Shown here piece by piece: positions 45,219 to 55,527 of a stretch of DNA of 64,000 bases (position 1 is its first letter; each line of letters begins with the position of its first letter). This DNA comes from Puccinia triticina (taxonomy: Eukaryota > Basidiomycota > Pucciniomycetes > Pucciniales > Pucciniaceae). A program made the position numbers and the translations under genes. The stretch covers positions 2,666,001 to 2,730,000 of the forward strand of contig NC_070572.1 in assembly GCF_026914185.1 (NCBI RefSeq), written 5' to 3'. Below the pieces are notes generated by a model, which was given only the letters and a program-made list of their open reading frames with translations, did not search any database and was not told where the DNA came from.

Positions 45219-46490
45219 ATGTGCTCTGCCTGTCGCACCCTTTCACATTTTTTTTTCAACACACTCATTATTTCTCCGGTTTCACTCTTTCCCCCGGAAT
45301 TTTTTTCTGTAACCCGCCCGCCTCTTTCCGGCTTTCAGGAAGATCTTTAACTTGTCTGTCTGGAACGGTCTCATCAAAATTGCTGCTTCGCTTGCCATAC
45401 CTCCTCGGATCATTTTTGGAACTCGTCGGGCTTGTCGGAACTCGTCGGACTCGTTGGAACCGGTTGGACCCCTCAAGAACTCTTCGGAACTTCTCAAAGC
45501 TCCCCATGACTCGTCACCGTCGTCAGGACTCTTCAAAGATCGTTTGGAACCTGTCATTTCTTGGAAACATTTGGAAACAATGGAACAATCTTGTTTCTCC
45601 GGTTCTGGTCGCACGTGTTTGGAACAAACAAACGACCAATCTCGCTTTTCTGCTCATTCCAAGAGTCTCCAGTCTCTCCCAACTGGACGCAATCCCATCA
45701 GACTTGTCGACTTGGTCCTCCCTTTTTCTCAGGACTCGTAGCAGCCAATCAGCTGATCTTAGCTCTATCGGTTGATGCCAGAGACATCCATCCACTCGGT
45801 ATACCATCTACAGATCCCCAGGAGCCTCTCAAGGGCCTGCAGCCACCATTGAAGTCCTCTGACGATCTTCTAAGCTCTTGATCGTCAATCAACTCTCCAG
45901 TAACCCACGGTGACGCCCAGCGACGATTGATGGCCTCGAGCGACCCTTGGTGGCCTCTAGCAATCCTCGGTGGTGTCTAGGGACCCTTGGCGGCCTCCAG
46001 TGACGCTTGATGGCCTTCAGCAAGCTTAATTGGCCTTCAGTGGCCACATTGATCAACCACATATTTTCTTATCTAACATTATTGGCAGATGTAACCGCTT
46101 GGCTAACACTCTGGTTTACTGCCTATTTTTTTTCCTTAAACTTTCATCCTCCCTAGGTGACCGGTCTAATTTTTTTGTTGTTGTTTTTCTGATGGTTACT
46201 CTCAAGGCTATCAGAAACCAGCAACACCCGTTCTGGCAATGACAACTCCGGTCTAGCCTTATAGGTAATTCCTACCCCCTTGTGTTGAGTATATTGACTG
46301 TCATGGCCATTCCCTGTTCTTTACAAGGGATGGATCTCTACCTTGGTTTAAAACCCTCTCTTGCTTTTCTCAGTTTGGATGTTTGTACTCACAGCTGCTT
46401 GTCCTGACCAACCCCTTTGGCCTAATCAAGCCATTCAAGACCTGGGTATGTGAAGGTTAGACAAGTAGGACTTGTTTTGTATAGATTTAT

Positions 46491-46503
46491 CAGCAAGGGG
46501 GTG
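46491..46503 (+). promoter_or_regulatory. polypurine tract of the short LTR element
   Basis: CAGCAAGGGGGTG immediately before the 3' LTR. Confidence 0.65.
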
Positions 46504-46725
46504 TGTTGAGATAGTAAATTAGCATTCCCTTGTGCAGTATGCTTCTAATCTATACACCCACAACTTAGCCTATATTGTACATGGATATAGTCTAGTTGTT
46601 TCCCCTCACTGTGATCCTCACTGAATGATGATTATACTTTGACTCATTGTGCTAGGACTTTTGTCCTTGACATCTCGTCAAACTTCTCTTAGTCTTGTGT
46701 CACCCAAGTTACCCTCAACAGATAG

Positions 46726-47831
46726 TGAGGGCCTGGATTTCAGGTTTGTTTTGCCAAAAGGCCCTAGATTCAAAAGAAACAACTCACTATTTCAAGGGCT
46801 GAGATTTGCGGCGGATAAGAGGTTGGTTTTGTGTGAAAATGGTAAAATTTTGAGAAGGGCACACTGATTAAAAAAGCTGAAGTTGAGACTTTGGAAACAC
46901 AGACAGGCATTATACAAGCTTGGTTGGTTCAGGGATAATCAATAACAGGAATTTAGTGTAAGTATGTTTGGTATTCAGAAGATGGCTAAAAGGTTCTTGG
47001 ATAGATTACTGAACTTTATTTATACTGTAAGATCTCTCTGAATTTTGCTTTCCAAAGCCCTGGTATCTAGAGGCAAAACTATTGGCGTGCAGGATTCATT
47101 GTGGACAAGGATATTGTATTCTAGCATATGACTGATGCGGCTGGGGATTTCCATGTTTGCGTGTTATCAATGTGTTGGTTTCCTATACATATTTACACTT
47201 TTTCAGCCAAATTCTATAGGACTGAAACATGTTTTTCACACAATATTTATTTTACACTTAGATTTTTTCTTTAATTATACAACAATTTTGATGAAATGGA
47301 GCATGTTTTTAAGCACTTTTTTCTGTAGGAATGTAATTTCTATTCAAAAAAGTGTAAATTTTGATTATATCTTAGCTGAAGTGACAGCTAGCTCCTGATA
47401 GCAAAGGTGAAACAGATACTATACAATACAGTATCTTCAGATACTTGTGCTGTTGAAAAATACAAAATTGTAGATACAAATGTATTCTGTCTGCCTGAAG
47501 ATACATTAAAACTTGATTTTCTTGTTTTTGGCCACTGTGGACTGTACACAGAAAAACTATTAAAAAAGGTAAAAATACAGTATCTTGTATTGGGCTGTAT
47601 TTGCAACAAGATACCAAAGTTTGAATAGATTTGTATAGTATTGGTCTTTGAATATGATACAAATAAATAGTATTGGGTGCAAAACAGATATAAATACAGG
47701 CAGATGCAGATACATGTATTGTATTTTTTTCACCATTACTGATAGGTAGCTGTTGGATGGAGAGCTCAAAGATTTGACAGATTTCACACAAATAATGAAG
47801 AGAGAACTAAATAGACTATGTCAAAAGGCTG
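46726..47831. other. no gene seen; AT-rich
   Basis: AT-rich, with GATAC/GTATC-rich segments (47410-47720) that recur as AGATAC and TGTATT words. No coding frame is supported. Confidence 0.4.
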
Positions 47832-47895
47832 TTACAGGTTAGAGATGGCTCCGTCACACCCGGGTACCCGCGGCCTGTTTTGACTGGATCCTGAC

Positions 47896-48745
47896 TAAAG
47901 GTGTAACCCGGGGTTTGGAACGGGTGGACATACCCATCCCGACACCTGTATCCGAATTCACCCGGGTGGACACCAAACCACCCGGCTGTTTAGGTTTTAT
48001 TTTTTTCAGTCGTAGCCAGCCAGTGCCTGGTGGCATCATCATTCATGTTCCGACCCCTCCAAACATAGCTAGCATGAAGAGAAAGCAGAACACAAGCAGA
48101 ACTAGCCAGCCTAGCAAAGATCCAGACAGAAGCAAGATTGATTTTTTTGATTCTGAGTTCTATGAACCTACCGGACCGGACGACTCAATTGATGCCGAGA
48201 TCAAGCAGTATCTCAAAGAAGACCCTGAACCTAAAGGAATGAACCTTCTTGCTTACTGGCGAATTCAACAGCAATCCTTCCCGATCTTGGCCAGAATGGC
48301 TCAATGTTACCTTGCTATCCCCGCAACAAGTGCGTTGTTGGAGAGGGTGAGGCCCGCGGGTCTGTTCTTGGTTGTGCTTGTCCCTTGCCCCTGGAACCAT
48401 TGAACAACTGCTTTGTATTAAAGACTGGTACCAGTCTTTTGATGGGCTTATTTAATTTTTTTTCTCATTTCTTCTCCTACCTCACTCAATGGTTCAGCAC
48501 CAGTAGTACCCCAGCACAATACAACTCAAGATGACAATCTGCAAATAGGTCACAATACAGAATATAACCTCCAAATTGTCACAAGCAAGCAGAGATGAGC
48601 TCGTTCATGCCCTGTTCCTCCCCCGATATAAGATGCACAACCACCCAGGTGTTTGGGTGGTTCCAAAGGCTCATTCCGTGAACCAACACCCGGGTGGTAC
48701 CACCCGTGAAAACACCCGGGGCACGGGGTTCGGGTTACACCTTTA
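47896..48745. mobile_element. 850-bp hAT element nested in the above
   Basis: Perfect 15-bp TIR TAAAGGTGTAACCCG at both ends. 8-bp duplication ATCCTGAC at 47888-47895 and 48746-48753. Carries a shortened hAT transposase C-terminus and is an internally deleted derivative of an autonomous hAT. Confidence 0.93.
48074..48346 (+). pseudogene. hAT transposase C-terminal fragment
   Basis: MKRKQNTSRTSQPSKD starts a Lys-rich stretch. It is followed by DAEIKQYLKEDPEPKG, AYWRIQQQSFPILARMAQCY and LAIPATSALLERV, the hAT dimerisation signature. The catalytic DDE part is absent, and after ERV the sequence leaves the family. Same protein family as the fragment at 1-312. Confidence 0.85.
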
Positions 48746-48829
48746 ATCCTGACATCCGTACCCGCATCCGCACTCGTTGGCGGGTACCCGCCGGCCTGGG
48801 CGGATACCCGCGGATACCCGCTCCTTGAA

Positions 48830-49440
48830 ACTCATCTCGGCGACCGGAAGGGGCCCCTTTCGGTCGAAGAGGGATGACCTCGGCGACCAGAAGGAAGCCG
48901 TTCTGGTTGCAATAAGACCTCTGCGACCAGGAGGTTTCCTTCTGGTCGCCGAGGTAACTTTGACGACCAGGAGGTTTCCTTCTGGTCGCCGAGGTAACTT
49001 CAGCGACCAGGAGGTTGTCTTCTGGTCGCCGAGGTAGCTTCAGCGACCAGGAGGTTAGCTTCTGGTCGGCGAGGTAGCTTCAGCGACCAGGAGGTTAGCT
49101 TCTGGTCGGCGAGGTAACCTCTGCGACCAGGAGGTTACCTGCTGGTCGCGCGCTGAGGTTATTTAACCTCTGCGACCAGGACCATTTCCTCTTGGTCGCC
49201 AAGGTTTTACAAACTTCGTGACCAAGATAGTATGCTCCTGGTCGCCGAGGTTTTGTAACCTCTGCGACCGGGAGGATTTTTTCCTTCTTGTCGCCTAGAT
49301 ATAGCCCCGGTGACCGGAAGGAATCCCTCCTGGTCGATGAGGTTGTGTGTCCTCGGCGACCAGGTGGGTTTTTCTGGCTGCCCAGGCTGTAAAACCTTGG
49401 CAACCGGAAGGGATCAGGCTTTCCGGTTAAAGCGGTGGGC
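48830..49440. repeat. tandem hairpin array, GGTCGCCGAGG/CAGCGACCAGG type
   Basis: About 14 degenerate units near 42 bp of TTCTGGTCGCCGAGGTAACT and its partner AGCGACCAGGAGG. Related in layout to the other arrays, but with GGTCGC instead of GGTCATC. Confidence 0.88.
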
Positions 49441-49675
49441 GGGTGCGGGTTGAATTATCCGGGTACCCGCCCACTTTTTCCCGGAATTTCAGACATCCGC
49501 ACCCGCACCCGCACCCGCTGGCGGGTACCCGCCAGCAGATAGCAGGACCCGCAACGGGTTCCATCTCTATTACAGGTGTTGCAGTTGAGATCTAAGACAA
49601 TGTCACCACAGTAGCTAGCTGAAAACTTGCTACTCCAATCAAATCCTGGCAGAGAACATCAAAGTGGGGGGGGGG

Positions 49676-49898
49676 GGGTATTCCCCTCAATGAGGTCATT
49701 GAGAGGAGTAGGAAATCCCCTCAAAGAATGGTCTGTGCCAGTTATTGAGGGGAGTAGCAACTCATCTTGATTACTGGTCTCTGTCAGTTATTGAGGGAAG
49801 TAGAAAATCTTCTTGATTACTGGTATCTGTCAGTAATTTAAGGTAGTAGCAACTCCCCAACAAAAACCAGTCATTGAGGGGAGTTGCTACTCCCCTTA
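49676..49898. repeat. GGTCATT-type hairpin array, left of the Harbinger-like element
   Basis: Poly-G run (about 12), then units CCCCTCAATGAGGTCATTGAG and GTTATTGAGGGGAGTAGCAACTC. Continues at 54194-54325, interrupted by the element at 49899. Confidence 0.75.
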
Positions 49899-50089
49899 GA
49901 GCATCTCCAATGGTCCAGGGGGCAGTTCGCCTGTGTTTCCCAGCCCGCGAACACATTTCACACAGTTGCGGCTCAGCTCCAATTAAAGACTGGCAGTTTA
50001 AACTGCAATCCAAATGACAGCTCACTCCTCCAGCACCACCCACCACCCTCTGCAATCCTTATTCCGGTCCTTGGGATTCACACATATCA

Positions 50090-50519
50090 ATGACTGGAAC
50101 TGTTCATCTGGATGCATGTATCTCAATGACGAAAGCATTCCCTGTCATCAAGAGAAGGAAACACTCCTCTCGATGACCCAAGCGGACCAGTCATTGAGAG
50201 GAGTTTCTTATATTTTACTCCTCTTGATGACCTGAGACTGGAGAGAACCACACATGTACCTGGATGACTGGAGCAAACCCGGTCATCAAGTGGAGGAAAC
50301 ACTGCTCTCAATGACCAGAACAGACCCGGTCATCAAGGGGAATTTTTACTCCTCTCAATGGCTGGAACAGACCCGGTCATAGAGGGGAGTATTTACTCCT
50401 CTTAATGACTGGAGAGAACTGGTCATTGAGGGGAGTGTTTACTCCTCTCAATGACCGGAGAGAAACGGTCATTGAGGGGAGTGTTTACTCCTCTTGATGA
50501 CCAGAAAAGACCCTGTATA
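50090..50519. repeat. GATGACC hairpin array inside the Harbinger-like element
   Basis: Units such as CTCCTCTCAATGACCGGAGAG and GGTCATTGAGGGGAGTGTTT. A GTAATTATCAAGAGGAG remnant continues at 51753 after the foldback element. Confidence 0.85.
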
Positions 50520-51752
50520 CACTTCAAGGATAATTAAATTTCTCAAAAAAATACTCAAGTTTGAGATTGGGAAAATCATTGAAAAAAAATCACTCTGTAC
50601 TGAAAAAAATGCAAACTGAGTGTGCTCAGCCAAAAAAATAAAAATGTGTCAGACTGAGTAAAAAACAATGGGGCACATTTTTGGGGTGATTTGTTGGACA
50701 GGCCTGCACAAGGCCCGCATGGGCCCCTAACAGGCCCGTTGGGCCCATTGAAAAAGTAGTATTTGTTTGGAATTCCCATGCTCTGCTAAAATGTGAAATG
50801 GGTCAAAGTGAATAAAAAACATGGGGGTACATTTTTGGGGAGATTTTTTGGACAGGCCTGAATGAGGCCCACATGGCCCCCACAAAGCCCACTGGGCCCA
50901 TTGAAAGAGTAGCCTTGGTTAAGAAAGCATATGCTCAACTAAGAAATAAAATGTGTCAGACTGAGTAAAAACCCTAGGGGCATATTGTTGAGGAGGCTTT
51001 TTGGACGAGCCTGCATCAGGCCCGTACGGGCCAACAGGGTTCCAAGGAAAAGTAAAGGGCCTGGACATACATTCTGTGAGTGCACAAATGTCATACAGAT
51101 GTCAGAAGCCCTTCAATATCTTCTGTTGATTAGTGGTCAATTGGTGCTGCTCTGAAACATCATATGGGCATTCTTAACCTAGACTACTTCTGGGTTGGCC
51201 AAACCAGCTTTGGGTGGGCCCTGACGGGCCTGATGCAGGTCTGTCAATAAGCCCTCCCCAAAAGTGTGGCCCCATGTTTTTTACTCAGGTTGACACATTT
51301 TTGTTTCTTAGCTGGGCATAGGCATTCTTGACCAAGGCTACTCTTTCAATGGGCCCAGTGGGCTTTGTGGGGGCCATGTGGGCCTCATTCAGGCCCGTCC
51401 AAAAAATCTCCCCAAAAATGTACCCCCATGTATTTTATTCAGTTTGACCCATTTCATATTTTAGCAGAGCATGGGAATTCCAAACAAATACTACTTTTTC
51501 AATGGGCCCAACGGGCCTGTTAGGGGCCCAACGGGCCTGTTAGGGGCCCATGCGGGCCTTGTGAAGGCCTGTCCAACAAATCACCCCAAAAATGTGCCCC
51601 ATTCTTTTTTACTCAGTCTGACACATTTTTGTTTTTCTGGCTGAGCACGCTCAGTTTGCATTTTTTTCAGTACAGAGTGATTTTTTTTCAATGATTTTCC
51701 CAACCTCAAACTTTGAGTAATTTTTTTGGGAAATTTAATTATCCTTGAAGTG
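50520..51752. mobile_element. 1.23-kb foldback-like palindromic element
   Basis: Ends CACTTCAAGGATAATTAAAT with an inverted copy at the right. Each arm is three direct units of about 165 bp with TGTCAGACTGAGTAAAAA, GGGGCACATTTTTGGGG, GGACAGGCCTG and GGCCCGTTGGGCCCATTGAA. The turn is near 51130. The right arm has an extra duplicated AACGGGCCTGTTAGGGGCCC. It splits a hairpin array. Confidence 0.88.
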
Positions 51753-51789
51753 GTAATTATCAAGAGGAGGCTTGTTGATTGAATTAATG

Positions 51790-52190
51790 AAGTGTTTTTT
51801 TTTTCTTGCTTGATGAGCTGCAAGTAGAATTTGGTGCATGTGCTGATACCGTTGTGGTATACTTTATGGTTACCCATCTAGCCCATTTCAAAATTTCCTT
51901 TTTTTTCTCATATTTACACTCTCAAATCAACCAATATGGCGGCACCACTGGATTCTACGGCCAAAACTACACAGGACACCATTGTCAGCCTTAGAGTCCA
52001 CACAGCTGACCTAAAAGCTGCCTTTTCTATCTTTTTACATATGAATTACTTCATATCTTTTCCATCTTAAGAGATAAACTTTTTTTAGACTTCATATTCT
52101 ATTTTCTCATGCAATTTTAACCCTAGTTACAACTTATCATTTCTTTGTAACTCTACTCTTTCTCTAAGTTCCTCCAATTGGGTCTCGCGA
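51790..52190. other. no gene seen
   Basis: T-rich spacer between the foldback element and a repeat cluster. Confidence 0.4.
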
Positions 52191-52194
52191 CTCA

Positions 52195-52410
52195 ATGAAT
52201 TACGATTGAGTCCCGCAACTCAATGAATTACGATTGAGTCCCGCGACTCAATGAGAGTTATGGTGCGCATGCGCAGTTGTGATGTGGCAGCGCTACCAGG
52301 TGATTGAGTCCTGCGACTCAATGAATTACAATTGAGTCCCGCCACTCAATGAGATTTATGGCATGCATGCGCAGTTGTGACGTGGCAGCGCTACCAGGCG
52401 CACCAACCAC
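52195..52410. repeat. TTGAGTCSCGCGACTCAA palindrome cluster
   Basis: The palindrome TTGAGTCCCGCGACTCAA and variants occur five times. A 75-bp unit with CATGCGCAGTTGTGA and GTGGCAGCGCTACCAGG occurs twice (about 52262-52300 and 52372-52400). Possibly part of an LTR. Confidence 0.75.
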
Positions 52411-53316
52411 TTGTACATGTGTAATTATGTAAGCAAACTGTGAAAATTTTTGAAGTCAGGATCTCCCTTGCCTGAGGAGTATCTACAGACTTCAGACAAC
52501 CAGAACCAAGCCCCAGATAACCCAGGATCACCACCAAAGAGGATACCACGCTCCCAGTACATCTACTGTCACAGGCGCCTCAGTTATTGATAGTAAGTAT
52601 ACTCTTTCTCTGAACCTTGATTATCCAGAGTGCTACTCTGTGTCTCTTGATTGCTTCTCTTTATTTCTCTTCACACCAACCTCTCTCAAGATCAAGGTTA
52701 CTCTGTTAATCCTAGACTTAGTCTAAAAAGCAGAGCAGATTAGTTTTACTATTCTGTGTCCCCCCACCGTCTCCTTGGTGCGTGCGGAGGCTGTAGCCCC
52801 TGCTGGTCTGGCGCAGCTGTCCTTACCACTTTTCCAGGTGGTTCAAGTTGACTTTGAGGATCCTCTTATAAAGAGTAGATAGACCCCCTCCAGATTGTAT
52901 CTTTCTCTTTCTTTCTCTCTTTCTCTCACCCTCTGTTTGTTGTTCTTTATCCCAAGAAATACAAACAGTCTTCCCCATTTTCTTGTGTCCTGTAGCCACT
53001 TTAGAGGCTCAGGCTCACAACCATGGACAACACACCTTACACCCCTCTGGATCACAAGTTACAGCCCCTTCAAGACACCATCATTCAGTTACATACACAC
53101 AAAACACCATACTCAGGTCATGTAATCCGTTACATGAACCACACTTACCCAGGACATCTAATCTGTTACATGGACCACCCTGACAGCTTGTCTAAACCTT
53201 TACATATACTTGACCTCATCAGCTGAACTCATTTCATTGTGCTATGCACATGTCATGCAGTGTTATGCACACTTGATGCAGGCTTATGCAGTCTTATGCA
53301 GGTGCATGCAGACTAG
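52411..53316. other. no gene seen; possible LTR-element debris
   Basis: Contains a CT-rich tract (52895-52935) and ATGCA/TTATGCA word clusters (53235-53310). No gag/pol motifs. Confidence 0.35.
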
Positions 53317-53940
53317 TGTAATAGGGGCTGCAGTCTGACAGTTGACAGATGACATCATGCAGGTGTCAAGATAGCAAAAACCCCTCATGCAGCTTGAAGA
53401 TGACATCAGTTGACAGGCCAGGCCAGCTAAAACATCTCACCTCCTATTTCTCACTTGCTAAATTCCTGCATAGGACATCATGACCTCATGTGACCTGTCA
53501 ACCACCAGCCAAAATACCTCATTGTAGTCTTCAGGGCAGCTAAAACCCCTTATTCTCTTGTTCCCCTGGAGCTAAAATGTCTCACTCTTTTCTATTTAAG
53601 GAGGCTCTCCTCCCCCCAGTTGTAATTTCACTCAGCAAACTACTTGCACTCAGTTTACCCCATAACAGTACAATAATTGCTCACTCTACAGTATTAGCCC
53701 CACTCTATATTGTGGTTTTACACCCTTACATACAAATTACAACCTCATTACAACACTTACACATCAGCTACATTACCAGAACCCTTAAGCCACCTGCTCA
53801 AAGTAGGCTATCTTTTGATACACCTCCACTATCACTACATTAAACCTTCCAATCATAGATTGGGGGGGCTTGTTTTAGTGTCTAGTGACCTAGTAAAGGC
53901 AGAGTTAACCTCATCCATCCCTTTCCGCACTCAGCAATAG
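53317..53940 (+). repeat. possible LTR-like segment with TATA box
   Basis: Begins TGTAATAGGGGCTGCAG. Has a TTTCTATTTAAGGAGG TATA-like element at about 53590, followed by CACTCAGCAAACTACTTGC. Ends near CGCACTCAGCA. No matching duplication was found, so the limits are a guess. Confidence 0.3.
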
Positions 53941-54193
53941 GTTCTCAGGAACACTTTTGAGCTTTACGCTGTGTTGTCCATCTTTGGGAGGTATGAAGAC
54001 AAGCAGATGGAGGTGTGTGTGGTATTGCGGCCGGGAGGCAACCCGCAGAAGTCAGCAGGTGATTGCGGGTTTGACTGCCCCTGGCAATTTTCCCAGGGTT
54101 GTTCTGCAGGTCCGTTGGAGTACAAAAAAGGAACCTGGGCGGCCAAAGTTCACCCCCAAACACCCAGTTGCGGCTCCATTGGAGATGCTCTTA

Positions 54194-54325
54194 ATTACCA
54201 ATCTGTGCTGGTTATCAGGAGGAGGTGGTACTCTCTTTGATGGCCGGTCTGTGCTGGGAATCAAGGGAATCCCCCCTCTTCTCAATACCCGGTCTTTGCC
54301 AGTCACTGAGAGGAGGGGGTATTAA
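54194..54325. repeat. hairpin array, right of the Harbinger-like element
   Basis: Units GGTTATCAGGAGG, CTTTGATGGCCGGTC and CCAGTCACTGAGAGG continue the array at 49676-49898. Confidence 0.6.
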
Positions 54326-54952
54326 GCTGTCTCAAGTAGAAATAAAGGCCAAGAGGATTTCTGCGCACAAAAAATTGACTTGTGATTTGCTTTCAAACAT
54401 ACCCCACAATCTTGGTGTGCTACTTGGATGCAACTCATTGATTATTAAATTGGAGTGAAATTCTGTTTACATAGATTTTGTGGTGGGCCAGCTGTGCACA
54501 CCAATTTATTTGGTGTACAGGAGGTTTCACCCCAACACCTAGGCTCTGCATGGGATTTTATCCTGGTACACCAACTATTTTGGGGTGGCCAGGTGGGTAC
54601 CCCATGTGAATTGGGGTGTAAATACAAGTACCCCAACTTTACTGGTGTATCCAGTAGTGCATGCCTTCCCCTTGACTCTGGGAGCCCCCCAGATCTCAAT
54701 TTACACACCCAAACTCTTAATTTACAGTAAAAAGGATAATGTTCTCATCAGCCTGGAGTTCATTGGTTTCAATATGTGAGCTGTTTGGGGTTTTGGTAGG
54801 TGTCTTAGTTTAGGAGTTTGAGGGGCGTCTAGAGCTCTCTAAATGCCAATGGGAAGTCATCCAGTGTACCCCTTTTTGTTGGTGTACATGTATGTAGCAA
54901 AATCTTGGGATGCATTTAGGATGCCCCATAATTTTTATCTTTTTTTGTAGAC
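54326..54952. other. no gene seen
   Basis: Several TTGGTGTAC/GGTGTA words and a GGGAAGTCATCCAGTGTA piece, resembling one end of the next MITE. Confidence 0.4.
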
Positions 54953-54955
54953 AAT

Positions 54956-55169
54956 GGAGGACTTCTTGCCAATCTGGAAACCCATATTTTCCCAGAGTTT
55001 GCAGGGAAATCTAGGCAGATCTAGGATTTGGGACGATCGAGTCCAGATTTCCCCACAAAATCTGGAAAAATCTGAGTTCCCAGATTGACAGGGATTTTTG
55101 CAGGGACTCTAGCATTTTGGGCTCTAGATCACTTCTGGGAGGCCCGCAGATCTCAACAGCAAGTCATCC
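54956..55169. mobile_element. 214-bp MITE, AAT duplication
   Basis: Ends GGAGGACTTCTTGCC and (inward from the right) GGATGACTTGCTGTT. Duplication AAT at 54953-54955 and 55170-55172. Internal CCCAGATT/AATCTGG inverted words. Related by ends and target to 19874-20021. Confidence 0.6.
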
Positions 55170-55172
55170 AAT

Positions 55173-55527
55173 ATCCAACATTCAAGACCAACAAAAAATA
55201 AATTAACAGGGATATATAAAGCGGAGACATGCATATAAATAGGAACAACATTTGTGAGTGCGTTGATTATATTGAACTGATTTATTTGATGGTGACATTC
55301 ACTGAGATTGATCCAGTATGTTTAACTATTGACTTGTATTTGAAATGCTCAATGACTAATTTTGACGCTTTGGACGGCTACATAGCTGGTCTACTCGAAA
55401 TGAACCAGAGGAAAGAAAATATACACTTTGGATTTATTGAACATCTTTCAGCCATCAATGAGAGCTTGCTTGAGCACATCTGAAATCTGAATGATTAGAA
55501 TGGTTATTGGATGCGAAGCTGATGATG
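55173..55527. other. 3' flank of the Mbp1-like gene; no other gene
   Basis: AT-rich. A plus-strand frame (55229-55483) exists, but nothing supports it as a gene. Confidence 0.4.

Larger units (their letters stand above)
44989..46720 (+). mobile_element. non-autonomous LTR retrotransposon, 1.73 kb (TRIM/LARD-like)
   Basis: LTRs of 217 bp (44989-45205 and 46504-46720) begin TGTTGAGATAG and end CCTCAACA; I count four differences. 5-bp duplication GATAG at 44984-44988 and 46721-46725. A primer-binding site and a purine tract are in place. The 1.3-kb interior has no gag or pol motif and contains degenerate GGTGGCCTC/GATGGCC repeats (45900-46045), so movement would depend on another element. Confidence 0.92.
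47840..49569. mobile_element. TAGAGATGG element (hAT-like) with nested hAT and hairpin array
   Basis: TIR TAGAGATGG at both ends. 8-bp duplication TTACAGGT at 47832-47839 and 49570-49577. Subterminal CCCGGGTACCCGCGG (left) and GGCGGGTACCCGCC (48779, 49513) palindromes. It contains an 850-bp hAT insertion at the left and a hairpin array at the right. Without the insertion it is about 870 bp and non-coding. Confidence 0.92.
49899..54190. mobile_element. 4.3-kb PIF/Harbinger-like element, no transposase found
   Basis: Inverted ends GAGCATCTCCAATGG (49899-49913 and 54176-54190). 3-bp duplication TTA at 49896-49898 and 54191-54193. GAGCATCTCCAA-type ends with TWA duplications are typical of PIF/Harbinger MITEs. 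The flanking hairpin array becomes continuous when it is removed. The interior holds another hairpin array, a 1.2-kb foldback element and LTR-like pieces, but no DDE transposase or Myb/SANT frame. Confidence 0.6.

Noticed and set aside
45134..45775. 213-codon frame crossing the LTR into the interior of the short LTR element
   Set aside because: It begins in the LTR, has no gag or pol motif, and the composition is not coding-like.
53957..54325. Plus-strand frame overlapping the right end of the Harbinger-like element
   Set aside because: It crosses the TIR and target duplication into a hairpin array; no domain content.
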